DNA of 45,000 nt from Tubiluchus corallicola (taxonomy: Eukaryota; Priapulida; Priapulimorpha; Priapulimorphida; Tubiluchidae): contig JAQGDQ010001281.1 of assembly GCA_030141605.1 (NCBI GenBank), positions 1-45,000 of the forward strand, read 5' to 3'. A program made the translations under genes and the position numbers. The notes beneath the pieces were generated by a model that saw only the letters and a list, made by a program, of their open reading frames with translations, made no database searches and was not told the origin of the DNA. This document shows positions 28,401 through 33,743 of the stretch, piece by piece; the stretch's first letter is position 1; each line of letters starts with the position of its first letter.

Positions 28401-31285
28401 AAGTAGTGTCAAGTTGAAAATCAGAAACCCAAGTGACCAGAACTACAAGTGAAATCATTTAGGTGTGAAAACAGGTTTAGAGATTATGCATTCATAAAGA
28501 CTGTAGAAGCCAATGAAAATTTAAACAGGAAAGAGAAAGTTCAACAATTTTAACAAGAGCACCTGAAGGTGGCAGCACTATCCAAAGCTAAAAAAGTATG
28601 ATGACATTGGGATAAATATACAACATAAATTTAGATTTAGAATAATTAAAAATGATTTTCTTTTGTCGACACAGTCTTATAAAAATATGCAATTAAATAT
28701 CCTACAAATGAAATGGATATCTGTAAATTGAACATGTTGCTTTTTTGATTTTTTTATTGGAGTTAGTGAGACTATTTTATGTGCTGCTTGCAAGCCGAAA
28801 CCGTCCATAAATCGTCATAGTTAAAACTACATTATGATGCTTCACAGTAGAATAACCCAAAAATTTGGTCAAATGTTGAATATGTTCGACTTTTATATTC
28901 TAGCATCAAATTATCAAGAAAATGTTCGAAAAATACTAAAAATTTAATTTCATAATTCCCTATCCGCTTTTCTGTCTAGAAAGTAGTACTACAATCGTTA
29001 ACAACTCGTTTTTTAAACTCCAATAGTAGCACCTGCAAGCGGTCATTTTACTTCGGGTTTTTCTGTTGCCAAGCCCAGATTTTCGTCAGGAAGAGCCATC
29101 TACTGGATTTAAATGTATCTTTAAGGTGTTCTTTACATTTGTGCAGTTGCGAAGTGTTTTGTAGAAATGTGACAAAAACAATGGCTGACTTTAACAGTGA
29201 TTTTCTCAAGATTATGTTTTTCAGTGTGCAGCCTGCCTGCATCTCAACTTCAATGTGGATTATCTCAGCTTAGAAATAACATAGAGTGATGATATTGGTA
29301 CCAAAATGATCCTCAGTAAATGGAGATTCAGGATTTGTGAATAACTAGAAAAGTTTAATTGCCGACTTATGGACGATTTTGCTATGCAGGCGCGCGCATG
29401 TAATGTATGCGTTTACTTAAAGAATTTATTTTATAGTTACAAAGACGTAGTTCTACACAGTGGAAAAATTCTGGTGCTATCCTGTCTCGTATCTTTCATT
29501 ATTTATTTATGGTAAGTTGTTACTGTCTTTTTTGAGTGGTTCTGAGGACTAATAGATTATAAGTACATATTGAACGTGCGCTTTAATTGAGGACGGCTGA
29601 ATAGGTGAATGGTCTCACGTACATGACTGAAGTTAAGCCATGCTGAGGCTAGCCAGTGAATGGATGGGTGACTGTCTTCAACATGTGCTCATTCGGTTTC
29701 ATTTGCCATGCCGATTCTGGCAGTTTACCTCGTGGAACGAAGAACATGGTTGAGACGCGTGCACGCACACAGAATTTCGTGATGGCAGTTGCTACTATGC
29801 CTTAACTTCTCCAGGACCGTGTGCTTCCATTTTGCATGGGTTTTATTAAGCAGCGATTATGTTATATTTAATAATTTTTGTAGGATTCTTCTCCTCACAC
29901 AATGGACTTTTGTGCAAAATTATATGCGAAATGCATCTGCCTACCTTAGACAAATTAAAAATTTTATTTTTGACGGAAAAATTGAAAAAAGCTTTCAGTA
30001 ACTGCAGTGTTTGCACTGTAACAATGTACAGTATCGGTTGTGTGAAATCAGCTAATGCAGAAAATTTCGACTATCCAGACACAACACACTGATACACTTT
30101 CGCTCCAGACACAACACACTGACACACTTTAGACTCAAGTCTACTCTATTTTCAAGGAGAAATTCCTGTTTAAAGATGAAACGACCTTAATTTGTCCTTG
30201 GCTGATTGATTGTTTTTTTCCTGGAATAGCTGCACAACACTACACAGTTTGGGCTGTAGCAAACAGGCGATCAATAAATTAGTGTGTACGATCACACAAG
30301 TGTACACCAGACTAAGCTACTCGATAGGCTAAGTTGGAGTGTCTGAAAAGGGCGTGTTTTTCTTAATTGTATCCAATTAAATCACTTATAAATGTTTAAT
30401 TTTATAGCATGATTGGATAGACGATATTCTCCTGAATAGAACAGTGCCTAATTTGCAATCGTTTAGTTGTGTCTGTACTCGTACACTAGCAGAAAGGTCA
30501 TAAGGTCTTATTATAAGAGCTATTTTGAATGGTGCGGTCCTGAAAGAGTTAATAGTTTCACCACTTCTGCGTGAAGTAGTACTACGTTAAATTAATGCAA
30601 TAAAAACTGCATTATTATTTTGCAATACTGTGACTACAGTGTATTCGTGATAATATGTTTTGAAGTGATTACACTGATCTCGGTTTGCCGGACCTCGCTT
30701 TTACTGATATCAGAAAATTCGGACAAAATCTGGTCCGTTCAAAGTCCCACATAGTACGGGCACAGCTATTTTGCAAGTTGACCGCTAGTTGACGGGCCAT
30801 CACTTTGTTTACATCATGTACATCAGTGTAACCACGTGTTTATCTCTATGTATGAAAATATAGAATCAATTATGCGAAGTTATTTGAGTCAATTGCAGAC
30901 AGTTTTTATATACTTTTGCATAGGAGCGGCCCATACTAGTCGTTTCTAAGACAATTAGGCAACTGATTCTACATTACCGTGAGTCTAATACACGGTGTTT
31001 ACTGTATTAGCTTAGTATCAGAAAATACAGACAATTGTCAAATTCAGACCGACGTCTCCACGGTTTTGTCCGGCAAACCGGTATTTGTGCGTATTTTCAA
31101 ACTTGAAACCGTTTTATTTATTTATCTTTCATAGGTGCCATTTTGTAAGAAGCAAAAAGTTTGACACCTCCGAGAAGAAACTGATGTTGTACATACTTGC
31201 TGGTGCTGTTCTTCTAGAGGCTCCCATATTTGTCCATCACTGCACTGATTTAATTCATACGAACTTTCTTTCATTGCAACGATGA
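8867..31285 (+). CDS. Gene A: unknown multi-exon membrane protein (10 exons)
   Basis: Coding exons: 8867-8913, 11183-11227, 14486-14574, 17097-17200, 20211-20377, 22621-22707, 23979-24063, 27915-28266, 29437-29511, 31135-31285. All introns are GT-AG and all phases agree, giving ~399 residues to a TGA at 31283-31285. The first exon needs one base from upstream, so the N-terminus is missing. Layout: a ~200-residue probably extracytoplasmic region with several Cys and an N-V-S glycosylation site (about residue 155); a hydrophilic, likely disordered stretch with a D-D-D-D run; then two hydrophobic segments (about 335-350 and 366-383) separated by basic residues; and a ~15-residue tail. This suggests a membrane-anchored protein. 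I do not recognise the family. Nearest poly(A)-type signals are ATTAAA at 31411 and an AATAAA inside MITE copy C. Confidence 0.72.
9208..9635. repeat. 107-bp minisatellite, 4 units
   Basis: The unit begins TTACTTCATACAGATACCAT at 9208, 9315, 9422 and 9529, exactly 107 bp apart. Pyrimidine-rich on the plus strand (TTTCTCCTTCTTTC). Gene A intron 1. Confidence 0.93.
9636..10195. other. Intron 1 stretch, no feature seen
   Basis: AT-rich sequence. The minus-strand ORF at 9633-10040 looks like chance. A vaguely repetitive motif around GGCATT...AAAATT (9975, 10080, 10130) recurs three times, suggesting decayed short repeats. Confidence 0.3.
10216..10505. repeat. (CT)n microsatellite
   Basis: About 290 bp of nearly pure CT with interruptions (AAT, CCC, TG). 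The overlapping ORFs on both strands (Ser-Leu and Arg-Glu repeats) are artefacts of it. Confidence 0.95.
10668..11175. repeat. 73-bp minisatellite, about 7 units
   Basis: The unit begins CTTTATCAAAGATGTTCTGT (10668, 10741 and on) and contains TGTTGTTAAACTTCCGTTAG and GAGCGTTTTAAACTAAGCG. The last unit runs to within ~10 bp of the exon 2 acceptor. Confidence 0.93.
11183..11227 (+). CDS. Gene A exon 2
   Basis: Acceptor CATAATTTCAG, donor GCG|GTGAGT; 45 nt in phase 0/0, encoding EDQEFEEKVRLRMTA. The acceptor tract grows directly out of the last unit of the 73-bp array upstream. Confidence 0.68.
11228..11643. other. Intron 2, no feature seen
   Basis: Between exon 2 and dispersed repeat copy 2. 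No ORF or repeat recognised. Confidence 0.3.
11644..11830 (+). repeat. Dispersed repeat, copy 2
   Basis: Shares GGCATTACTATC, TGTTTGATGTTTAAC, TGTGTAGTTT, TAGTTTGCCATGCC and AACAATAATCAGC with 8089-8225. Intronic in gene A. Confidence 0.5.
11900..12550 (+). mobile_element. MITE 'CTTGCA/CGTCCATAAGTCGG', copy 1
   Basis: Ends are imperfect inverted repeats around CAAAATCGTCCATAAGTCGG (left) and CCGATTTATGGACAATTTTG (right). Two other copies lie at 23151-23757 and 28787-29389. The centre carries two divergent short ORFs: minus-strand MALADEDLGLATEK... starting at 12252 and plus-strand MADFNNDFLKIM... at 12341-12445. No transposase. Confidence 0.65.
12341..12445 (+). CDS. 34-codon ORF inside MITE copy 1
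   Basis: Reads MADFNNDFLKIMFFSVQP... to ...QLRNNIE and a TGA. The same ORF, differing at two residues, is intact in copy 2 (23252-23356, minus) but broken by a small insertion in copy 3 (29181). It may be a first exon captured by the element, or chance. No known family. Confidence 0.25.
   Translation: MADFNNDFLKIMFFSVQPAPQLQCGLSQLRNNIE
12551..12790. other. Intron 2, no feature seen
   Basis: No repeat or ORF recognised. Confidence 0.3.
12797..12861. repeat. Short hairpin with CAGTGTTCCCTCGC arms
   Basis: CAGTGTTCCCTCGCTACTTC is followed by the inverse GCGATAAGTGAGGGAACACTG with a ~25-bp loop. It looks like two transposon ends with nearly all of the interior deleted (pogo/Tigger-like ends), but no clear target duplication is present. 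Confidence 0.5.
13036..13334. mobile_element. ~300-bp MITE, TGCACTTTTTGAGAAAA ends
   Basis: The left end ATTATGCACTTTTTGAGAAA and right end TTTCTCAAAAAGTGCACAAT are inverted repeats. The similarity continues inward as GAAATTTCTAACATAACTAG versus TATGTTACAAATTTCCCTAG. No ORF. Confidence 0.6.
13475..14195. repeat. Telomere-like degenerate TTAGGG array
   Basis: About 720 bp of TTAGGG, TTAAGG, TTAGGA, TTGGGG and GTTTGG hexamer variants, arranged in higher-order blocks of ~60 bp (for example GATTAGGGTTTGGTTTAGGG repeated). G-rich on the plus strand. The repetitive ORFs on both strands are artefacts. It lies inside intron 2, so this is an interstitial array, not a chromosome end. Confidence 0.9.
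14486..14574 (+). CDS. Gene A exon 3
   Basis: Acceptor TTTTTGTTCTAG, donor AAAAT|GTAAGC; 89 nt, phase 0 in and 2 out. Encodes SQAPDFQCF...TTRQEMVAGK. Confidence 0.7.
14575..16300. other. Intron 3, mostly unassigned
   Basis: No convincing exon. A GC-richer stretch at 15180-15430 and a small inverted repeat (CAGTTGGTGGTCAG ... CTGACCAACTG, 16210-16261) suggest decayed mobile DNA. The minus-strand ORF at 15880-16257 is unassigned. Confidence 0.3.
16310..16490. repeat. 36-bp minisatellite, about 5 units
   Basis: The unit is like TAGACTCGTACTGTGAGCAA followed by ATTATTGGCAGTAACC, with spacing about 36 bp. Confidence 0.85.
16625..16960. repeat. 6-bp ATGTCT/ATGCCT array with ~107-bp higher order
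   Basis: Hexamers ATGTCT, ATGCCT, ATGTCC and ATGTTT repeat throughout, grouped in blocks ended by TTTATGTCTATTGCAACTT at about 16690, 16795 and 16935. All frames stay open, giving Met-Ser-Met-Pro or Cys-Leu ORFs that I treat as artefacts. Confidence 0.92.
17097..17200 (+). CDS. Gene A exon 4
   Basis: Acceptor TTTTTCAATGTTTCAG, donor CAAG|GTATGA; 104 nt. Completes the split Ile codon, then reads QGKSYNPVLLTNPP...LWFTLYFDVSRL...HDCQ. The alternating hydrophobic LWFTLYFDV stretch looks like a beta strand of a luminal or extracellular domain. Confidence 0.75.
17290..17930. repeat. ~165-bp minisatellite, about 4 units
   Basis: AGTTGGT[TT/AG]ACGTTGATG recurs at 17341, 17503, 17674 and 17836 (162, 171, 162 bp). 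Units contain a C-rich run of varying length before GGAAAAGTTTGACCTGGCTC, which explains the length differences. Confidence 0.9.
18185..18272 (+). mobile_element. Fragment of a CGTTAAGCGAGG-type element end
   Basis: Contains GGCGTTAAATG, GTTGTTAAACGAAAC and GTCGTTAAGCGAGGTCTTAC TGTA, like the terminal region of pogo/Tc1-type elements. The related CCTCGCTTAACAACG occurs at 24090. The 52-bp array starts at its end. Confidence 0.35.
18268..19355. repeat. 52-bp minisatellite, about 20 units
   Basis: The unit begins CTTACTGTATTCACTTTACA (18321, 18373 and on), then CTTGTCTTACGCGTGTCTTA. GCGTGTC in the first units becomes ACGTGTC in the middle and returns at the end. Shorter ~36-bp units (CTTACTATATTCACTTTACA) occupy about 19085-19260. 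Three overlapping ORFs of >300 codons are artefacts. Confidence 0.93.
19800..20050 (+). repeat. Dispersed repeat R, copy 1, with nested hAT fragment
   Basis: Shares GCGCAGTTGCTGTAGGT, TGATTTACTA.CAGGATCTTG, GAACAAGAAAAAATGAACTA and GGTAAGGTTCTAGCTA with 40120-40400 and 42965-43260. Its middle is replaced by a hAT-type end (CAGTGGTTACCAAAGTAGGG at 19824). Confidence 0.7.
20211..20377 (+). CDS. Gene A exon 5
   Basis: Acceptor TAATTAGCAG, donor AAAAGG|GTAAGC; 167 nt. Completes a split Gly codon, then encodes ESASDVRYALFPNLDKEA...LKCSQLIKHRW...TVMKR. The last 56 nt and the donor are duplicated downstream at 20471-20619. Confidence 0.75.
20322..20620 (+). repeat. 149-bp tandem duplication spanning exon 5 end and donor
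   Basis: TGAAGTGTAGTCAGCTAATT begins at 20322 and again at 20471. Both copies run through CATGAAAAGG|GTAAGCTGCC to TTTAGTAATAAAAGTG with only a few differences (for example GCCTTT/GCCGTT, GAAAAG/GAAAGG, TCGG/TCAG). The second copy therefore repeats the last 56 nt of exon 5 plus its splice donor. Confidence 0.93.
20860..22605. repeat. 21-bp satellite, about 83 units
   Basis: The unit is like CCTACGAAAAGTCGTGATGCG; sub-variants GTC[G/C/A]TGATG, CTACC/CTACG and CCCCTAAG recur in a higher-order pattern. Because 21 is a multiple of 3, 7-residue-periodic ORFs of >510 codons are open on both strands. The array lies wholly in intron 5, so these are not real genes. Confidence 0.95.
22621..22707 (+). 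CDS. Gene A exon 6
   Basis: Acceptor TAATAATTTTTTCAG, donor GACAG|GTATGT; 87 nt, phase 0/0. Encodes YIFLNVSVYEGVFSCGELYK then GVWMVSLRQ, with an N-V-S glycosylation sequon. The acceptor lies only ~20 bp after the 21-bp satellite. Confidence 0.78.
22924..23031. mobile_element. ~108-bp hairpin MITE, GGGCCCGGTT ends
   Basis: GGGCCCGGTTCCGCAAAGCTGT is mirrored by ACAGCTTAATGAAACTGGGCCC; the inner parts (AACTTACGATGTCGTT / AACGATGCCGTCGTT) also pair. The end motif is of a kind common in invertebrate MITEs. Confidence 0.65.
23151..23757 (-). mobile_element. MITE 'CTTGCA/CGTCCATAAGTCGG', copy 2 (inverted)
   Basis: Bounded by CTTGCATAGCAAAATCGTCC at 23151 and GGATGGTTTTGGTTTGCAAG ending 23756. Reverse orientation relative to copies 1 and 3. 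Lies in gene A intron 6, about 220 bp before exon 7. Confidence 0.65.
23252..23356 (-). CDS. 34-codon ORF inside MITE copy 2
   Basis: Minus-strand MADFNSDFLKIMFFSVQP... to ...QFRNNIE and stop, identical to the copy 1 ORF except at two residues (N/S, L/F). See 12341-12445. Confidence 0.25.
   Translation of the reverse strand: MADFNSDFLKIMFFSVQPAPQLQCGLSQFRNNIE
23979..24063 (+). CDS. Gene A exon 7
   Basis: Acceptor TTTTTCTGTATTTCAG, donor AAGA|A then GTAAGT; 85 nt, phase 0 in and 1 out. Encodes KSVRNPFVYERTIHIRDADM then MSRKFDLR. Confidence 0.75.
24132..24625. mobile_element. MITE with AGGAAAACYGG ends, copy 2
   Basis: 494 bp bounded by TTAA at 24128-24131 and 24626-24629, with ends AGGAAAACTGGACGATTGT and ACAATCATCCGGTTTTCTT. 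Related to 3734-4266 in reverse orientation over most of its length. It lies in gene A intron 7, 68 bp after exon 7. Confidence 0.65.
24722..25269. mobile_element. hAT-like MITE with CAGTGGTGGCTAG ends
   Basis: The left end CAGTGGTGGCTAGTAATT and the reverse complement of the right end (CAATGGAGGCTCGTGTATAG) match imperfectly. Subterminal GGGGGTGCTGC occurs near both ends. The flanks CCTGGTAC (24714) and CCTGGCTA (25270) look like a decayed 8-bp target duplication, as expected for hAT elements. No ORF of note. Confidence 0.6.
25270..26165. other. Intron 7, no feature seen
   Basis: Short ORFs at 25660-25848 and 25836-26039 show no family features. No repeat recognised. Confidence 0.3.
26170..27048 (+). 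mobile_element. DNA element with CAAACCTC ends and THAP-like remnant, copy 1
   Basis: The ends AATCAAACCTCATTATAACG (26169) and AATAAAGAGGTTTGATTTT (to 27049) are short inverted repeats. Bases 26520-26660 read CCAAIPGKTNSSAKEKLRWF then HLSQEF and on to a stop. This resembles the N-terminal THAP zinc finger (CCAxxGCxN ... FHxFP) found in P-element-like transposases, but the second zinc cysteine is replaced by Lys. An inverted partial copy is at about 29880-30540. Confidence 0.5.
27066..27665. repeat. Direct repeat pair of ~48 bp, 550 bp apart
   Basis: GCAAAGTTCATCATTCTATA ... TGCACCTATAATGATAATTT occurs at about 27070-27113 and 27618-27661 with two or three differences. The stretch between is unassigned; the 71-codon ORF at 27486-27701 has no family features. 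Confidence 0.6.
27812..27888 (-). pseudogene. Degenerate tRNA-like sequence
   Basis: On the minus strand, TAGCTCAATGGTAGCATG resembles a box A/D-arm, CTTCCCGC an anticodon loop with CCC, and GAGTTCAACTCCCG a box B/T-arm. The acceptor stem does not pair and the T stem has mismatches, so it is not a working tRNA. A SINE head or tRNA-Gly relic is possible. 26 bp upstream of exon 8. Confidence 0.3.
27915..28266 (+). CDS. Gene A exon 8 (largest)
   Basis: Acceptor GTACTTCTTTCAG, donor AGTTG|GTACGT; 352 nt. Begins with a split Ser codon, then ILGSFHVDDVLFVGRED. The rest is hydrophilic with a GERDDDDSWQ acidic run and basic Gly/Lys-rich stretches, so probably disordered, then DCGSILEQES and a split Cys codon. 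Base composition is more GC-rich than neighbouring introns, as expected for coding DNA. Confidence 0.78.
28270..28786. other. Intron 8, no feature seen
   Basis: AT-rich. No repeat or exon recognised before MITE copy 3. Confidence 0.3.
28787..29389 (+). mobile_element. MITE 'CTTGCA/CGTCCATAAGTCGG', copy 3
   Basis: Bounded by CTTGCAAGCCGAAACCGTCC (28787) and GGACGATTTTGCTATGCAGG (to 29390). Its right end is about 48 bp upstream of exon 9. The MADFN ORF is frameshifted here by an extra CTGC in CCTGCCTGCATC. Confidence 0.65.
29437..29511 (+). CDS. Gene A exon 9 (first membrane segment)
   Basis: Acceptor AATTTATTTTATAG, donor TTATG|GTAAGT; 75 nt. Encodes YKDVVLHS followed by the hydrophobic GKILVLSCLVSFIIYLW, a likely transmembrane helix. 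Confidence 0.72.
29588..29760 (+). mobile_element. 5S-rRNA-derived SINE-like unit
   Basis: CATGACTGAAGTTAAGCCAT then GGCTAGCCAGTGAATGGATGGGTGAC (29621-29672) follows the 3' half of 5S rRNA, including box A (AGTTAAGC at 29631) and box C (TGGATGGGTGAC at 29661). The 5' third is diverged. It is followed by non-5S sequence, as in SINE3-type elements. Gene A intron 9. Confidence 0.55.
29880..30540 (-). mobile_element. Partial inverted copy of the THAP-like element
   Basis: Reverse complement of about 26228-26820. Shared blocks include GAAATGCATCTGC, GTGTGAAATCAGCTAATGCAG, CAAGGAGAAATTCCTG and AAGGGCGTG. The THAP-like frame is broken by an extra base after GCTATTCCAGG. A 24-bp block with CCAGACACAACACACTGA is duplicated at 30076-30122. 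Confidence 0.55.
30688..31084. mobile_element. MITE-like element with CGGTTTGCCGGAC ends
   Basis: The left end CGGTTTGCCGGACCTCGC and right end TTTTGTCCGGCAAACCGGTA are inverted repeats. Inner sequences TACTGATATCAGAAAATTCG and CTTAGTATCAGAAAATACAG are direct-like. About 395 bp, no ORF. Ends ~50 bp before the last exon. Confidence 0.6.
31135..31285 (+). CDS. Gene A exon 10 and stop
   Basis: Acceptor TTTATCTTTCATAG. Completes a split Trp codon and reads CHFVRSKKFDTSEKK, a basic loop, then the hydrophobic LMLYILAGAVLLEAPIFV and a short tail to TGA at 31283-31285. The splice site lies ~50 bp after a MITE-like element. Confidence 0.72.
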
Positions 31286-31369
31286 CATTAACTGTTCTGC
31301 TTTGTGTGTTAATACTGTGATTAACTTGTATGAAATGGAAGCCTAGTATAACTCACTCACTAGTATAAT

Positions 31370-32270
31370 GAAAATAATTTACATTTAGACATTCACTTTA
31401 TGTATCTTGCATTAAATAATCATTTTCTTTAAATGAAAACAATGAAATGAAAACTTCATCTAACCTTTTAGCAGCTTGTCATTAATTAAATTAGGCTATG
31501 TCTCTGTTGATCCGTTATGTAACTTACCGACAGAGAAATCATAACTACATCCGATATACTTATTTTAACCCTTTCATACCCGTTGTATCTTGTGGGATAC
31601 GAGAATATTTTCTGCCTTTAAAATTAATAAAATTTTAAAACTGACAGTTATTTGATCTGTTAATAGTTATTTTTATTTAAGCCAATAACAATAGACTAAA
31701 AATGGTGATAAAATGGCAAACTAGAAAATCTACATAGCACTAGGTACAGTACTTTAGAGACGACTTTGTACAGATCAGCATAGCGTGCATACTAAATGTG
31801 TTAAATACTTTAAAAAATTATCAGCAGTTGCAAAATGAAGCACATTTTACGCTTCCATTGAATCCCAATGTATCCCGTGGGATACGGACTATATTTAGCA
31901 CGCGGGCACAGGTAGAAAAAATAATTATTATGTGTAAACAAGATATTAAAAATATAATTTAGGACTGAAAGGGTTAAACAACTTCTTTTTTTGGAACAAA
32001 AACTACTCCTACCAAGTTTAGATTATCCAACTCACTGTTTTTCGGAAACATGAAAATGAAAAAGTGAAGACAACGTCTAACATAAAATAAACAGAAAAAA
32101 GTGAAATTTACATTTAGACATTTACTTTATGTGGTTTGCATTTGATGCTTTTCTTAAAACAAAGACAACGAAACAAAAACTACATCTAACTTTTTAGCAG
32201 CCTCCTGTCCATTAAATTAAGTTAAGAAAATCAAAACTGCATATAATATATTTGCAACATGCATTTAGTC
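31370..32270 (+). repeat. Local duplication interrupted by MITE copy C
   Basis: TTTACATTTAGACATTCACT ... CATCTAACCTTTTAGCAGC (31378-31475) recurs as TTTACATTTAGACATTTACT ... CATCTAACTTTTTAGCAGC (32108-32203) with moderate divergence. A weaker third version (ACAAAGGCAAAAAACAAAAA) follows at about 32280. No coding sequence. Confidence 0.55.
31569..31973 (+). mobile_element. TTAA-flanked MITE, copy C
   Basis: About 405 bp, same family and orientation as copy A. TTAA is at 31565-31568 and 31974-31977, the start is CCCTTTCATACCC and the end ...GAAAGGG. It lies about 280 bp downstream of the gene A stop codon and supplies the first canonical AATAAA after that stop. Confidence 0.75.
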
Positions 32271-32501
32271 CTTTCTATAAAACAAAGGCAAAAAACAAAA
32301 ATGCGTCTAGCGAATTTACATAGCTACCAAATACAGCTTGTTGTTAGTTCTTTTCCTGTTTCCATGAAATGATTGATGATGATCGTCGTACTAATAGTTA
32401 CGTCTGACTTTTCTAATACACTAGCTAGATATCCACATGATGTAGATATTTGCAAACAGCAACTTGTTACAAAGATTTTACATTATATGGAATGTGTGAC
32501 C

Positions 32502-32594
32502 AGGGCCTATTTCAAGGGGGGGGGAAGTGGGGATACTTCCCCGGGGCCTCACCGTCCAGGGGGTAACATTTTTTTGCTTTATGCGAACATACTG

Positions 32595-32677
<83 letters not shown>

Positions 32678-32912
32678 CCTTGCCGCATGCGTGCTGTTTG
32701 CCAGTATTGACAAGTATTAAGGACTGGTCTTCAGAATAAAGCAGTTTTTCTTTCAATTGTTCTTTCGTTTAACAACTGTATAACTCCATATTTTCTCTTC
32801 GAAAATGCTTCTCCAACGTTCTAGCAGTTCAAAAATTTTCTGGGTGCCAAACATGGTAGTGCCCGCCCCCCGGCGCTTCGCCCCCCCCCCCCCTGATGGG
32901 GCCTCATAACTG
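32502..32912 (+). mobile_element. CAGGGCCTATTTC element with internal (CT)n, copy 1
   Basis: Starts CAGGGCCTATTTCAAGGGG, contains GATACTTCCCCGGGGCCTCA and TTTTTGCTTTATGCGAACAT, then (CT)n at 32600-32675, and ends near CTGATGGGGCCTCATAACTG. The second copy at 44763 has the same order including the (CT)n. The ends are weak inverted repeats and the class is uncertain (hAT-like CAGGG start). Confidence 0.5.
32600..32675. repeat. (CT)n microsatellite
   Basis: Pure CT run inside the preceding element. The ORFs across it on both strands are artefacts. Confidence 0.95.
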
Positions 32913-32959
32913 CTTGCATGCACTATTGAAAGAAGTGATGTTGGAGCAGAAAGTCTTAA

Positions 32960-33237
32960 TTAGTGGCGGTCGATGTTCCTACTGAAGAATTTTTTCAAAA
33001 CGTCCAAGCAAAGCATTTTGTAGAACAATTTTCGAAGCTTTTTGTTTTTCCAAGCATAAATTATCGGGTTCATAAATGAATTGTTGTACATTAGTACAAA
33101 AAAGATACTGGCAGTCTGGGAAGATACGAGTCCATTTTGCGTGACAATGATCATTCTGATACTTACTATAGTTATTGGAAAATAACAAAAAATGAAAGTA
33201 CCAATGACTAGAGCAATAATCTTGACTGATTTCCAGG
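32960..33237 (-). CDS. GPCR 3' coding part (TM6-TM7)
   Basis: Continues in frame after the insert: WKSVKIIALVIGTFIFCYFP, then TM7 with NPIIY, a basic helix 8 (KNKKLRKLFYKML) and a tail ending NIDRH at 32963, stop 32960-32962. Confidence 0.6.
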
Positions 33238-33743
33238 CTGCATAAGATTATGGATATCCATAAAACAAGACCAAAAATCCATAAAATAAAATTTGAAAAA
33301 TCCATAAAATAAGAAATGCATAAAATAAAAAAATATTTTTTTTGTGATTTTTTGTACAAAATAAGGCAATCAAAACTGAATACAGGCATTGGATCGAAAA
33401 CTTCAGCCTAGAGGGCATTCTACATTCGTACCAAATAGACGAATTATTTGAATTGAAGTGATGAATTACAAGGCATTGTCTCGTAAAATTTGATTAAATT
33501 TGAAGTGATATGAAACCGATAAAATTAAAACGAAACCCATCAAATTAAAACTGCGTCCTGTGTGTTTAAAAACACGTTTCAAGCCTCCTGTTTTTACTTT
33601 TTAATTGATTTCCCCCTGGGCATCTCGTTCCAGATATAGTCTATTTCTTATTTTATTGATATCCATAAAATAAAATTTCAAAAATCCATAAAATAAGCTA
33701 TTTCATTTATTTTATACATATCCATAATCTTATGCACCCTGCA
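33234..33743 (-). mobile_element. MITE acting as candidate intron in the GPCR
   Basis: The ends are inverted repeats: CAGGCTGCATAAGATTATGG at 33234, and the reverse complement of the right end, CAGGGTGCATAAGATTATGG, at 33741. The match continues as ATATCCATAAAA / ATATGTATAAAA. Flanks CTGATTTC (33226-33233) and GTGATTTC (33744-33751) look like an 8-bp target duplication. ATCCATAAAATAA-type motifs repeat inside. On the minus strand a GT at 33737-33736 and an AG at 33239-33238 lie inside the terminal repeats. Removing these 500 nt joins the coding parts in frame. Confidence 0.7.

Noticed and set aside
32979-33389. 136-codon minus-strand ORF with FSNFILWIFG-type hydrophobic stretch
   Set aside because: Reads from the MITE in the GPCR into the wrong frame of the TM6-TM7 region; the real frame is the one with NPIIY.
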